Shown in pieces: positions 43,437 to 55,182 of a DNA stretch of 64,000 nucleotides. Below the pieces are notes generated by a model. The model did no database searches, was not told the DNA's origin, and saw only the letters and a list, made by a program, of their open reading frames with translations. Origin of the DNA: Sepiola atlantica (Eukaryota; Mollusca; Cephalopoda; Sepiida; Sepiolidae); NCBI GenBank assembly GCA_963556195.1, contig OY744537.1, positions 20,421,726-20,485,725 on the forward strand. Reading direction: 5' to 3'. Within the stretch, counting starts at the first letter, position 1. Each line of letters starts with the position of its first letter. Made by a program: the position numbers and the translations under genes.

Positions 43437-43760
43437 TTTCAGTTTTGAAAGACAATGGATACTACCTGTAAGGGTGGCTGCACAGAGAGTCTGTAGTGAA
43501 ACAAGGATTGTGCAATACCCGGAACCGGCATTACTTGAGTCCAGTGGCAAGGAGAAGTCCAAGATGACTGGAAACAATGCCGGACTAAGCAGAGAAAGAC
43601 TGGTATTATTTCAGAGTTTTCCTTTTCCTAGACTAGTTGCACAAGCAAAGTTTGAGAGTCTAGTCTACCCTACTATTTAGTTCATAGCTGGATGGAGGAT
43701 AGATGGATTCATACCTTTCCTAAGGGTATTAGTAAAATTAATTCAGTAGCCCAGACAGAG
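43437..43760 (+). repeat. Dispersed repeat (copy 2), unknown class
   Basis: This is the plus-strand partner of 1050-1350 and starts TTTTGAAAGACAATGGATAC. The two copies are similar along about 300 bp but differ by scattered changes and small indels. No tRNA, 5S or 7SL box is clear. Confidence 0.7.
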
Positions 43761-43852
43761 CTCAAACACATACAATATACTGTTTTGAATTTATGTTATT
43801 TTAAGAAAAGTTCATGTTTACCACAGAACAAAAATGTTCAAATTCAAGGAGT

Positions 43853-43896
<44 letters not shown>

Positions 43897-44009
43897 GTAA
43901 TTTAGTGTTATAGAAGAAATAACCAGAGTGCTCAATTACTTATGCAAGAGCATATCTATTTTTTTTTTTTCAATTGACACTGTACATTAGTTTAATTTTT
44001 CATAAATGC

Positions 44010-44180
44010 TTTCGGTTCATGGAAACACCGGAAACTCAGCCCGCAAGGCCAAAGATACAAAATGCAACCAAGGAATTTCATAGTGTTACATTATCAAAAC
44101 ATCGATTTAAGAATCGGTTACATTTGGTATCTTTAGGACCACGGGCTGAGTTTCCAATGTTTCTGTGAAACCAAAGGTAT
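44010..44180. mobile_element. Foldback element, ~60-bp imperfect arms
   Basis: GGAAACACCGGAAACTCAGC CCG on the left and CGGGCTGAGTTTCCAATGTT TCTGTG on the right pair, extending to AAAGATAC and GCAACC/GGTTAC. The spacer is short. The chance ORF is not a gene. Confidence 0.7.
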
Positions 44181-44684
44181 CGATGGAAGATAAAAATAAT
44201 GTATAGAGTCAATTGAAATATATAAACATATATATATATATGTATCTATGTACCAGTGACCTTCATTAGGAAAATTTGAAATGATTACATTCAATAAGTG
44301 TAATTGTTGGTGCCTGTAATTCGTTTTGTTTCCTTGAATGAATATCTGCATTCGAGGAGAAAGAACGTGGCTACACGTACACAGGAAACAGAACTAACTA
44401 TAGGCAGTCAGGCACCAAGAATTGCCAGTTGTAAATCAGTAACAAAAATAGAACAGTGACCCCTTTAAACCTTGGATGATCTAGTTACATGGTTACTAAG
44501 GAACCTCAGCTCGACCGGTTGTGAATGAATTTGCAAAAACATTAGAGTACGGTGAGTGTATTTGCCGTGACCTTTGAAACTGATAAACATCTGACTTAAA
44601 TGATCATGTGACAGAATGGTGTCAAAGTAATAGTTAACATACAAGTCTTGGTTGCTAATTCTAAGTTTGAAAGGGGGGGGGGGC

Positions 44685-44865
44685 GTTATCAGCATAATGG
44701 ATACGGTCATAGTAGTCGATAAAACGGCAATGTCGAGTTCAAATCCAATCAGATCTATTGTAGTTATTTACGCATTAAAACTGTGGGGAAAGGTATGAAT
44801 CAGCCATATCCCCAGCTATGTGTAAAAATAACACCTTATTTGCAATTAATCATATACAATGCCCC
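44685..44865 (+). mobile_element. tRNA-derived SINE (copy 2)
   Basis: GGGGCGTTATCAGCATAATG GATACGGTC and GTCGAGTTCAAATCCAATCA GATCTATTG mark the Pol III boxes. The body TTACGCATTAAAACTGTGGG diverges from copy 1 more than the head does; the tail ATTTGCAATTAATCATATAC is shared. Confidence 0.7.
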
Positions 44866-44897
44866 TCCTCTACATCAAAGATAAGTTGTATTTATTT

Positions 44898-45264
44898 ACT
44901 CCTCTGCAGGAGTTAGGCACAAGGCCAGTTTTATCTTACTCCCACAAGTAAGATGTGACCACAGCTTGGGTCGAGTAAGTGGGGTTTGAAAAGCCAGCGC
45001 CCGAGAAAGTGAGCACTCTGGCCATTTAAAAATTGCCTGGGCAGCCCCGTCGGCATTCCCCGGTAGGGGCGCCTCAGGCAGTAAGCAATAAATTTACTCC
45101 TCCCCAAAGAGGGGAGGCGAAGCCTGGGAGGGTGGACCTCCTAAAACCGCACAGGACAAACCCACAGACAGGTGGAATCAAGTCCCGAAAGACAAGACGA
45201 CACCCGTCTATAGGGGTGCAGTATCCATCGGAAAAGATACTACACTTACTTCCTAGTCAAAGGC
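44898..45264 (-). mobile_element. U2-headed SINE family, near full-length copy D with degraded head
   Basis: On the minus strand it starts CCTTTGACTAGGAAGTAAGT then GTAGTATCTTTTCC (decayed U2 head), followed by GATGGATACTGCACCCC and the full body to GGAGTAAATAAATAC at 44890. The body is close to copies A and B. No clear target duplication was found. The ORF over 45033-45326 is a chance frame. Confidence 0.82.
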
Positions 45265-45269
45265 GTCAT

Positions 45270-46000
45270 GTTATATGGCAGCGAATGCTAGACCCTCGTT
45301 CAGTTTTCTCTCTCGCTCAAATGTAGCACAATGACAGATTCATGATTGATCTGCAATGTGAAATCTCACCAAACCCGACACATCAGGTCGGAAGATTTGC
45401 TGAAAGCACTACATTTGCCCAGCATAAAGGTTATCTTAAGGATGAATTGATTACACCGGTACTGTTATGTAGAGCGTTCATCCTCCTGGATAAACCGTTG
45501 CAGAAGCATGGATGTCTTGAATCAGAGGAAGGTTGGCTGGCTAAGGATAACTTGGAAGCAAGTGTGCGAACAAGATCGTACAATATGGAATTTGAAGACA
45601 GTTGACCCGCTGAACCATGAGAACTGGAGAACAACCTTGTGAAATATCAAAAAAGGTGTGTGATCCCTGGACAAGGAAAAAGTGACGTTACGTGTGTGAA
45701 CCTTTATATATACATGTGCGTTTACTGCATTGGCAAAGCCAACGTCCTGTCATGCCCAGACGGCCAAGTATCCCCTCCCATCTCTTTTCTCCTGACCAGT
45801 CATCACTGGACCATCGAGGCACTCGCCATTTGAAATTTCAACCAGAGATAACTGTCAGACAGAGAATCACAGGGAGAGAATCTGTGAACATCACAGCATG
45901 AGTCCCCACTTTTACGGGACACTTACTTTGTTTCAAAGAGAAATAAACTCTTGGGTGGCTCAAATAAAACCAATTACATTTTCACTTTCTTAGTGCACCC
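45270..46000 (+). other. Unassigned region with a 87-codon ORF of unknown nature
   Basis: The ORF 45342-45605 (starting MIDLQCEISPNPTHQVGRFA) is more balanced in base composition than its surroundings and could be a decayed retroelement ORF, but no motif is recognised. Nothing diagnostic follows up to 46000. Confidence 0.3.
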
Positions 46001-46221
46001 CCCCCCCTCTTTTGGCTGAGCATCTAACACTTGCAACGTCTGCCATTCATATGCATCACTAAAAAGATGCAGCCTACTGCATTTTTACACATGAATATAA
46101 AGAGAATAGTTAACACTACATTAGATATTGTGTTTGAGTATTAAATAACCTAAGAAAAAGGCTTGTTTTTCCTGTAAATCAAACGACGCTACAAGTTCTA
46201 TGTTTTACTGAGAGAATTTCT

Positions 46222-46660
46222 ATTTATTTTTTTATTTTTTTTATAACATAGTTCACCCCAAACAAGGCAGGCCGCCACTGTAGACGTAAGGGGCTACTGA
46301 GAAAAAAAAAATGGGAGAAGTTTGGAGGGGGGGGGGGGTCAACCTAAATTGGGATCTGCGCAGCGAGATGTCTGTTTACATTAGTTTTAAATTTCTGCAT
46401 GTCAGTACTGTCGGGGAAACAGGGGGGCAGGGAGGGAGTTCCAGAGGCCAGCAGCATGAGGAAAGAAGCTATTTGAGTAGAAAGTTCTCCAGCATCTAGG
46501 GACCTCCACAGTGAATGGATGGGATTTAGTTGATTGTCGAGTTGATCTAGTGAATTTACGTCGAGGGGGCACCAGAGTAGCCAATTCATCGGAGCATAAT
46601 CCATTGAAGTATTTGTAAAACAAGCACAAGGATGCTACATTGCGGCGATGGGACATAAAA
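46222..46660 (-). mobile_element. Poly(A) LINE family, 5'-truncated 3' end (copy 3)
   Basis: This copy retains the clearest C-terminus: MSHRRNVASLCLFYKYFNG, CSDELATLVPPRRKFTRS, PFTVEVPRC, AAGLWNSLPAP. A frameshift in a C-run of the PAPLFP segment separates the last 30 codons. The 3' UTR starts after QIPI and ends in a degraded A-tail near 46222. Confidence 0.85.
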
Positions 46661-47033
46661 CTTTTCCTTTATGGAAATATGCTTCAGTCTGTTAGTTACA
46701 AATATGTAAAAATTTACTTAAAATTTTAATTTTAAAATTGATCAACATTTTCGATAGCTATCAAATGTGCTGTCAAAAAGAAAAAAAGAATAATTCTAAG
46801 ACATTGCTTCTTCAATTAAGCTTTATTCAAGTGAGTATCTTATCTATTCCAAGTAAATTAGACCCAAAATGAGACTCAAATCCAAAAGTAAATTCAAGCA
46901 AGACCATTTTTTTCTTTCAAAATAGTTCTTCATACAGAATAACATTACATTACCCATGTACTTTTTTTTAATATGACATTCAAGACAACCTCCCAAACCT
47001 TTTTCAAAATGTCCATTACTTCTTTGTTATTAA

Positions 47034-47430
47034 CTAGCTCTACCTATCTGGTATTGCTCGATATGCAATGAAGTCAATTTTAGTTTTTAATTTTTATTTG
47101 TTTGCCCATTCGTAAACTTATAAAGAAAAAGAAATCAAATTTTAATTGTAAGGTAGACAATTCCTACAATATTTTTCAATTAAAAATATGAGTTATCACT
47201 CCATGCTGATTTTTATTTTAGGTGACACTTAAAAAATATTTCATATTACTAGTCATCTGAGCCAAACTAACTAATTTTTTAAATAAATTGTAGCTAAGTA
47301 GTTTTTTTTATATTGTCAATAACACAGTGCAACAATAACAAATAAAATTGGCTATTGATTTGTCAGTTTAAATGCTATTTGGGTTTAACTTTGAAAATCC
47401 GACAGGATAACTTTATATATTAAAAGATCT
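47034..47430 (-). mobile_element. Non-autonomous Helitron-like element (family 1)
   Basis: On the minus strand it starts ATATATAAAGTTATCCTGTC and ends CGAGCAATACCAGATAGG TAGAGCTAGTTA. Internal matches to 63168-63455 include CTGACAAATCAA, TGATAACTCATATTTT and GG-TTGTCTACCTTA. The opposite orientation from those copies argues for independent insertion. Confidence 0.55.
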
Positions 47431-48380
47431 TAGATGAGCTTTGTTAATGTTTTTAGCAATTGTAATATACACTAAAGATGGTAATACCTTTAATACAGTT
47501 TTAGTCCGCTAACCAAATTAAGTTCAAAAGTATAGCATTTTTGTCACCTGGTAGCCAATACAGTAGATCTCTTGCAAATACATCAGGTGTTGTTTTTTGT
47601 TTTTTTTACATAAAAAAAATAGATAACACAGGACAAACATTAATTAAAACTAAGATTACAAATCTCTATGCAAATTAAATATCACCACCTTTGTTGTAAA
47701 CGCTAATGAATATATTAAAAAAGGCTATAAATAAGAATGAAAACATTGAAGAAAAGATTCTAAATAAGTAAAAATAAATGTCAGTTTTGTTCTAGTGAAA
47801 GAACATGGGAGGGAGGGGCATGCCTAACAACATTTCCCGGCACAAAGAAGAGTAATGATAGATTACTATGTGTTCACACAAGCGGTGGACAGACTTGGAA
47901 ATGATAATTGCTACCCTCTTAAATCAGAGTTGCATTCTAACAGAACATATTGGAAATCATTTGCAAAGAGAAGGACAGGATTTGGATATTTTGTTTTAAT
48001 AAATGACAATGCGAAATTCATTAGAAAATGAGATCAGAATTTATTTTTAATAGAAATATATAGAAATATATAGAAATATATACAAAAGAAAAAAAACATA
48101 CACCAGAACAGACAACACATTTTTTCATACACATATTTTTTTTTTGATCTTATAAAAATAGGTTAAAATTCTTCGGTTTAACTATTTTACTAGAGGTAAT
48201 TTTTTTTTCCGACACTACTGGAAGGCTAAGGATGAAATCAGCGATGTTGATGTTAATGCCAAAAACAAGGATGTGGCTCAGTGGATAGACCACACCGAAC
48301 CTACATCAAGCAACTACCTACTAAGTGTGATGGAGGATAGAGTGAGAGAGTCAGGAGGATCCATGTTTTTGTTTTTTAAA

Positions 48381-49125
48381 TTTTTTTTTTTAACATAGTT
48401 CACCCCAAACTAGGCCGGCCCCCACTGTAGACATAAAAGGCTACTGAGAATTTGGGTGTGGGTTTGGGGGGGGGGGGGGGTCAACCTAAATTAGGAGCTG
48501 CGCAGTGAGATATCTGTTTACATTAGTCTTAAATTTCTGCATGTCAGTACCGTTGGGGGAGCAGGGAGGGAGTTCCAGAGCCCAGCAGCATGAGGAAAGA
48601 AGCTTTTGGAGTAGAAAGCTCTTCAGAATCTGGGGGCCTCCACAGTGAATGGATGGGATTTGGCAGATTGTCGGGTTGGTTTAGTGAATATATGTCGTGG
48701 GGGTACTAGAGCAGCAAGCTTATCAGAGCACAATCCAATTGAAGTACTTGTAAAACAGGCACAAGGAAGCAACATTGCGGCAATGGCACAGGGGCTGGAA
48801 CTTGGTGGATAGTGAGGGACCTATCAAGTTGTCGACTCTTTTTTTGGACCTTGTCTAAGAGGGAGAGACTAGTGGATGATGCCCCAGCCCAGATGTGGTA
48901 ACAATACTCCATGCATGGGCAGATGGTGGCTTTGTAGAGATATAGGACAATGTCAGGTGTGAGAAGTTTACTGGCACGGTAGAGAGAACCCACCTTCTTT
49001 GCAGCAGCCCTGGCAATGTCTTCAATGTATTTATTCCAATTCATGTTATCTGTGAAAGTTAGGCCGAGGAGTTTGAATGATGAACTCTCAGGTAGGGTGT
49101 TATTTGCCATGGCAATCGGTGATAC
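48381..49125 (-). mobile_element. Poly(A) LINE family, longest copy, RT thumb to 3' end (copy 4)
   Basis: The minus-strand ORF includes SSFKLLGLTFTDNMNWNKYI, AAAKKVGSLYRASKLLTPD, LYLYKATICPCMEYCYHIWA and SLSLLDKVQKKSRQL, the post-catalytic (thumb) part of a LINE RT. After a frameshift it continues into the shared C-terminus and 3' UTR, ending at an A-tail near 48381. It is followed by a duplicated 47-bp unit (49122-49217). Confidence 0.85.
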
Positions 49126-49217
49126 TACCACAACTAGATGATGATGACTAGAGATAAGATTTAGGGGAGGGGCTTAATTGATGATGACTAGAGATAAGAT
49201 TTAGGGGAGGGGCTTAA
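49122..49217. repeat. Direct duplication of a ~47-bp unit
   Basis: Two consecutive copies contain ATGATGACTAGAGATAAG and TTTAGGGGAGGGGCTTAA, differing at one base near the end. They lie just 5' of LINE copy 4 on its strand. Confidence 0.8.
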
Positions 49218-49740
49218 CTGAAACCTTCAAAGTAATTAATGTGATTTCTAGATATGGCACAGGAAGGACATATCAACACCTCTGAAGTCCTAAGATAGTT
49301 CCTATGGTCTGTATATGCAAGTGAAACATTGCCGATACGGGCAGAGCATGACAGGAAGCTCAATGTCTTTGTTTTATGTATCCTTGAAGCGACACTGTGA
49401 GATAGACGAAGAAATACAAATATCAGAAAGATGCTTAATATTAACAGATCCATCAACAACGTTCGAAAAAAGAGAATAACATGGTTTGGACACGTTTCGT
49501 GACTACTAGACTCCGGCTATGTAAAGAAATCATATCACAAAGATTTAATTGAAAAAAGATCAAGAGGCCGACCATCAAAGAGATGGGCCGACCAGATAAG
49601 AGTTGTTGCTAATATCAGAATATATTTTTGGAACAAATTACCCATTCAAGCTAAAAATAATATTGTAGAACATTTTAAGAATAAACTGAATGAATTCAGA
49701 AATAATGATAAAAGGATGAACTTACATCGATATTGAAGAA
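49205..49740 (+). pseudogene. Fragments of two LINE C-termini
   Basis: TETFKVIN-ISRYG opens the region. Then, with frameshifts, YASETLPIRAEHDRKLNVFV, NNVRKKRITWFGHVS and KRSRGRPSKRWADQIRVVAN (a LINE C-terminal 'WFGHV...RGRPxKRW' segment), then FWNKLPIQAKNNIVEHFKNK LNEF, which is the C-terminus of a different LINE. They are nested or concatenated fossils. Confidence 0.65.
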
Positions 49741-49964
49741 GATGTTTTTTGCTTGACTTCTATTTGTGATGTTTTGTAAAAGGTGCTGAAGAAGTGACAT
49801 GTTGGAGTTAAAAAGTTAATTTAAAAAAAAAAATTTTTTTAATCGTCTTAGAAACGATCGTACACCTAATTATGGTTGATCTTGAATTCTTGGAACTGAT
49901 ATAGATAATGTTATAAATTTATTTTTCTCAACTATATATATATATATATATATATATATTAGCA

Positions 49965-50400
49965 AAGAGTTTCACTGTATAGAATGCATTTAAATTTTGT
50001 AATTGAAACGTTTTTTTTTGGGGGGGGGGGGGTTAAACCAGTAAAATGCAGAGGCTTTTTTTTTAAAAAATAAATATATTATTTATTTAAATTCAAATTT
50101 TCGATTCACACAGGAATCTTCATCAGGATAATAGGCAATTTTTTTTTCTTCCTTTTTTTTTTTTAAACGACATGGCGCTGTTTGATCTTGTGCTCCAGAT
50201 GTTAACGAAGCTCGTTGTGTAATAATGTCCACAAGTGGTGTGTGCTCTCGTCGCACGTTATAAATATTAGCAAAGCATCTTACTGTATAGAATGCAGTTA
50301 AATTGTGTAATTGAAACTGCATTTTACTGGTTCCAATTAAATGCATTCTATATAATGGAACTCTTAACGAGTATTGCACTACGCTATAAATGACTGCTTG
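49965..50400. repeat. Direct and inverted repeats around a retroelement-like terminus
   Basis: ATTAGCAAAG...TGTATAGAATGCA(T/G)TTAAAT and TGTAATTGAAAC occur at 49968 and again at 50266. ATTCACACAGGAATCTTCAT CAGGATAATAGGCAA at 50102, read inverted, gives a TGATGAAGATTCCTGTGTGA ATCGAAA-type end seen in several animal retroelement families. Class unknown. Confidence 0.4.
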
Positions 50401-50439
50401 TCGTCAACCTACTTAAAGTGCTCCATTTAGCGAGAGCTT

Positions 50440-52250
50440 TGAACAATTATTTATAAATAAATATTATTTTTAAATTGATGAAATTTTTCATATTTAGTCT
50501 TTATTACAAAAAAATAGTTTACACATGCAAGTTTTTTTTAATTATTCTTTAATTAAAGTTTAAATAGAATTATTGATTAAAATAAGAATTGCCCAAAGAG
50601 GCCTAATAAATAAATAATTAATCATTTATTATGACCTATTGTATTTTATCTAAGAAATCATTAAATGTATAAATTAGAATAATTTGAAATGTCTTAATTT
50701 TTTTATTATCTGTTAATACTTCCAAAATTCCACCCAGCAATGCACTATTGAGAATTGTATTTCCATATTAAAATCTATATTAATAAAATTGAGATAACTT
50801 AACATTTTTGTGTATTTCTCATGTCAACAGAACTTTGATAATTATACAGTGAGTTATTTTTTTTTTAAATTTATTATTAATCAAATATTTATTAAAATCA
50901 TAAATACAATTTTTAAAATCTTATTTAAAAAGAATAATTTAATTCTGAAATTAAATCCACTCAAATGCATTTTGATTTCTTTGTGACCAAGTTAGCTACA
51001 TTAATCTTTTGTTAATAGTTGAAGAAAGAAAAATGAATTACTACATGACCTTTCGAAATTTGAAAGAAAGTTAGAAGCATTTAAACTGTTGAATAGAGAA
51101 TCATTTTTGGCTTTAATATTCTTAGTAAATCCTCATCTATAAGCAAAATGTTAGAGTTTTTGTCAATAATTAGAAACTTGTATAAAAATATTGTAAATAA
51201 GGATGTTGTGTAAATAGTTATACAATTTCTTCAAATCTAATACATGTTCCATAAACAACCATTAAATAAATGCATTTTTAACATAGCTATTCATTTACCT
51301 TCAATATTGGTTAAGGGTGCCAAATGTATGCACTTAATGCATAATGTGCCAACATTGACCTAACGTGTCAGAGGTCATCTAGTAATTACCTCTTAATCGA
51401 ATGAGTACTTCAGCTGGTAATTAATACTTATTGCTTGGATTTATGCCAGTAAAAAGACAGTTTTTATGTTTTCATGAATATATATGAGGTGTGTCTGAAA
51501 AATGACAGTGCTGTGTGAGTTATGGGCAAAACAGTGATAGTGGAAAAGACTAGGATATTGAGAGTATATGTATATGCGATTGTCATTGCTGGTTTATTAT
51601 TATTATTATTATTATTAGACTGGGCTAGTGTTTAAGAGGGCTGGAGAAATATACAAGATTATAGGTTATTTGGACCTTCCATAAGTAAAATAAAAAAAAA
51701 AATAAAAAAAAAAAATAAGTGCTTATAGGCGCACTATCCTAACACTTCTCTGGGAATAGATTGCAATTTAAAGTCTATTGTGAAATACTTTTTAGTTGCA
51801 ATATATGCTGATGATCATGAACAATGAATGATAATACTCGTATGATCATTAATGTATATTTAACGTGTGAAACACAAAACAAAAGAAAACAAGCTGAAGT
51901 ACCGATGTCAGATGTTTAGTAACTGACTCTCAAAGTAAATAGAATGAATCACATATCTATTGCTAATCTATTAGACTTTGGACTATCAGGCGAGCGGAAA
52001 TTTAAAACTTGCCAAAGTTATTATTAGCTCACAACATATTTAGACACTAAAGATAATTCTGCGCTAAAAATGTAAACATAATCATTAACAAGGGGTTTCC
52101 TTTTTGAAGAAAAGATCACAGCATACTGATATTTGTATGGGTCATATTGAAGGAAAAACACTCATTTTTGTTACACATTTTAAATTGGAAATTGCGAGGT
52201 GACATTGGAACTTTCTCAACGTGGGTCTTAAAAAGAACACAAATCATTTT
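50440..52250. other. AT-rich sequence, nothing recognised
   Basis: It contains (ATT)n at 51594-51614 and no ORF over 60 codons with a motif. ATATATGAGGTGTGTCTGAA AA at 51479 resembles a single mariner-like end without a partner. Confidence 0.5.
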
Positions 52251-52266
52251 TGTTACAGAGCCAATG

Positions 52267-52608
52267 CTACTTGGCCTTTTGGCTAAGATCAAAGTGTAGT
52301 ATCTGTTCCGATGGATACTACACCCCATAGACTGGTATTGTCTTGGCCTTCGGGGCTTGATTTACGCCGGTCTATGGGTCTGTCCTGTGCAGTTCTAGGA
52401 GGTCCACCTCCCAGGCTTCGCCTCCCCTCTTTGAGGAGGAGTAAGTTTATTGCTTACTGCCTGAGGCGCCCCTACCGGGGAATGCCGACAGGGCTGCCCA
52501 GACAATTTTTAAACCCCACTTTCCCGACCCGACCTTGGGTCACATCTTACTTGTGGGAGTAAGATAAAAACTGGCCTTGTGCCTAACTCCTGGAGAGGAG
52601 TAAATCAA
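52267..52608 (+). mobile_element. U2-headed SINE, full-length best copy (copy A)
   Basis: The element is 342 bp. Its first bases CTACTTGGCCTTTTGGCTAA continue through GATCAAAGTGTAGTATCTGT, the 5' end of U2 snRNA including GTAGTA, the branch-point-recognition sequence. A 3-bp-shifted repeat (GGATACTACACC), then the body shared with copies B, C and D, then the tail GTGCCTAACTCCTGGAGAGG AGTAAATCAA follow. TACAGAGCCAATG at 52254-52266 and TACAGAGCAAATG at 52609-52621 form a 13-bp target duplication with one mismatch, so the U2 sequence lies exactly at the 5' terminus of the inserted unit. U2-headed SINEs (SINEU) are described in crocodilians; here the body is unrelated as far as I can recall. Confidence 0.88.
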
Positions 52609-52744
52609 TACAGAGCAAATGAATTGTCCAGCAAGACATTTTGGATGAGTTGCAAATTTTTGTTCCTCTACATTTCTTGCCATTTTGTTGGTCATTAGTT
52701 ACTCCGAGAGGTCATCATCTTGAACTGATACTTAATCGACCTTT

Positions 52745-52865
52745 AAAAAGGTTGGCTTGTCTGTTTTACAGCATATCGACCCCTTTTGGGGTCATTTAAT
52801 GCCAAAACACAATATTAACTATTGTCAACGTCCAATTGTATACGATTAGTTAAATACAGTTACAT
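52745..52865 (+). repeat. Dispersed 'ACGGCATATCGACCC' repeat
   Basis: TTGTCTGTTTTACAGCATAT then CGACCCCTTTTGGGGTCATT TAATGCCA includes a perfect GACCCC/GGGGTC stem. The copy at 20365-20490 continues into GAACACAAGTCATTATTTTA, also present at 63850-63885. Confidence 0.6.
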
Positions 52866-52869
52866 GAAC

Positions 52870-53045
52870 AGAGTTTCTTTCCAAGAACTTCCCATCTGTG
52901 GAACAAAATACCACGAGACTGCTTCCCTGCTGACTACAACGTGGTTGTCTTCAAGTCCAATGTCAACAAATACTTGTTGAGCTGTCCTCTTGGAGTTACC
53001 TCAAAGATAATGTCTATCAAAACAATCCTCAAACTATTCCTGATC
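52870..53045 (+). pseudogene. LINE RT C-terminal fragment
   Basis: SFPRTSHLWNKIPRDCFPAD and YNVVVFKSNVNKYLL match the 'LWN-LP..VV...s-FK..V...L' C-terminus typical of Jockey/CR1-like LINEs. It lies 110 bp after SINE copy A. Confidence 0.6.
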
Positions 53046-53049
53046 TGAA

Positions 53050-53990
53050 GAAAATGGCCATCAAATCGAAATCAGAGCAGTTCCAAGAGAAGAGTGTGAC
53101 GTCAGAGTTATTGACAATTTTGCACGTCGTATCCAGGTGTGCTTATCATTGAACGGCAATAAAACAAAGACTGTTGGACATTCAGAATTGAACATTGGTG
53201 GACAAACCAGGCATAATTTACTGAAGTTTACTTGCACCAAATATGGTTGGATTGCAGAAAGAATTGTGAATTTATTAAAGATTCCATTGGTGGCATATTT
53301 TTTTTTTGGGGGGGGGGGGGGGGCACCTTATACAATAATTCAGTGATTTAATTTAATCAACATCATATTCATGTGATGCACAACTTAAACATCAATTATA
53401 CATAAACTTCTGTGGCCATACTATCAAAACTGATGGCATACTCTTTTTCATTGCAACCCAACTCATCATCCACAACTTTTATAATTTAAACCACTTGGAA
53501 AAAAACAGCTCTCTTGTTTACAAACAATACATCAAGTTAGCTGCTGCTGATGCTTGGTATGTCGCTTGGTAAACAGCTGAATATAATAGCAAACATTTTG
53601 TCACTGAAAATTATATCTCTCTTTGGTCATCTCTTATTTTAATCGATAATCTAATTTCAACATTGCAAAACAATAACTTTGCAGAATATGTAATTATATG
53701 AATATTTCATCTGATAGACCCCAAAAATGTCCTTGTAAATTCACTTTTCCCATTCCAGTTTATTCTTAAAGGATTTTACATTAAAGCTATTTTTAACCGG
53801 ATTTTGCAATCTGTTCCAAAAATAAATGACTCTAAAAATCTAATTACTGGTAGATTTAGTTGGCATCTACATGCACAAAACTGGAAATATAATTGGAGAG
53901 AGAAACAGAGAAAGAATATGAGAGAGAGAGGTGGGTATGTGTGTGTGTGTGTGTGCAAATCAGAGCATAGGAGATTAAGTGTGCAATTGT
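53050..53990. other. Unassigned, coding-like but unrecognised
   Basis: 53137-53290 is open and less AT-rich (KTKTVGHSELNIGGQTRHN). 53400-53650 and 53690-53860 also look like decayed coding sequence. No domain motif was recognised. A (GT)n tract lies at 53938-53953. Confidence 0.3.
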
Positions 53991-53994
53991 TTCT

Positions 53995-54092
53995 ATTTAC
54001 TTGCCTCCCCACGAGGGCAGAGTTATACACAAGGTCAGTTTTTAATATGGGGAAAATCCAGCTCCCCAAAATGGGGCACTCTGGATTGGAAC
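53995..54092 (-). repeat. Tail fragment of U2-headed element family 2
   Basis: Same tail as 27640-27745: TTACTTGCCTCCCCACGAGG, CAAGGTCAGTTTTTAATATG, CAGCTCCCCAAAATGGGGC. It adjoins the gag-like repeat at 54165, just as copy F lies near 3480-3950. The two components therefore co-occur twice. Confidence 0.6.
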
Positions 54093-54164
54093 AAAAATAA
54101 AAATTTCCTCTGTCTATAAGTATTTCTCCTTCTGATACTAAATATATGACTATATTATAGTTGC

Positions 54165-54300
54165 CTTTTTGTCACCACTTATTAAGGCCAACAGCAACTC
54201 AGGGATAAGGGTTAATGAGATGGATGCATTGCCAATTGAATGATGAGGAATATTATGAGAGGACTGAAAATGATGAATGGAATGAACAAAATCTTATTAG
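54165..54300 (+). repeat. Second copy of the 3480-3700 coding-like repeat
   Basis: GTCACCACTTATTAAGGCC, GGATAAGGGTTAATGAGATG, ATGATGAGGAATATTATGAG align with 3490-3600. Stops prevent translation. See 3480-3950. Confidence 0.55.
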
Positions 54301-54630
54301 TTTGTAAAAAAATTAAGTAAAAACATTTTTAACTCATAAAAAAGTATTGCATACTCACATGAACACAATTATTAATATTATTATTTACATATGTTTCAAG
54401 AATTCCTCTTGAAACGCATGTAAAATTAATATTCTTTTGAGGTTTTTAATTTCGAAACTTGATTTAAATGCTATTATAAATCCATGAAGGCATATTCTTC
54501 TTGCATTAATCTCGAGCTACTGCAGGGTCCACAAGACATAGACATATTACAAATCTCTATTCAATGCATATTGAATATTGAGCTTTCACATGGTAATTTA
54601 GAAATTGATTCGTATATTAACTCTATACGG

Positions 54631-54668
<38 letters not shown>

Positions 54669-54768
54669 TGATGTATCAACAAAAAATGTAATAAGGAGAT
54701 ATAATATATTTGGTGTTGATTTTCAGAATTTACTTCAACAATGGTTAATAGATAAGTAGAGCTAGGTA

Positions 54769-55182
54769 GTAAGTTATGAAAATATATTTATGACAATTAA
54801 GCTACACATGTAGAATTAAAAAAAACAAAAAAACTAAACCAACACCTAAAATAGAAAACTATCCCAAGCATGCACGTGTTACAATAAGGTCACCTATTAA
54901 TTCGACACATTCAATAAAAAGGTGTGGCACCCTTATACAAAACAGAACAAAAGAAGAGGAAATAAAAGTCAGCCGAACCTTTGTCTAAGAGAAACCGTGC
55001 CATTGGCTAATGAAAACATTAACACAGCGGAGGGAATAACAATGAATCTGATTGGTTAGCTAGCTAGACTAAACACCACGTGTATATATAAAAGCATGAA
55101 CTCAATGCATTTTAGTCTACGGGGATGAAACGCAGAAGCCTCTGTGTTAGCTTAATTGCCATAAATATATTTTCATAACTTA

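Noticed and set aside
51479..51520. Mariner terminal repeat
   Set aside because: Only one end resembles a TIR; no inverted partner was found within 2 kb.
52311..52562. Open frames over the U2-headed elements (also 5356-5541, 45033-45326, 30438-30635)
   Set aside because: They arise from the repeat's GC-rich body in various frames and are not conserved as a protein frame among copies.
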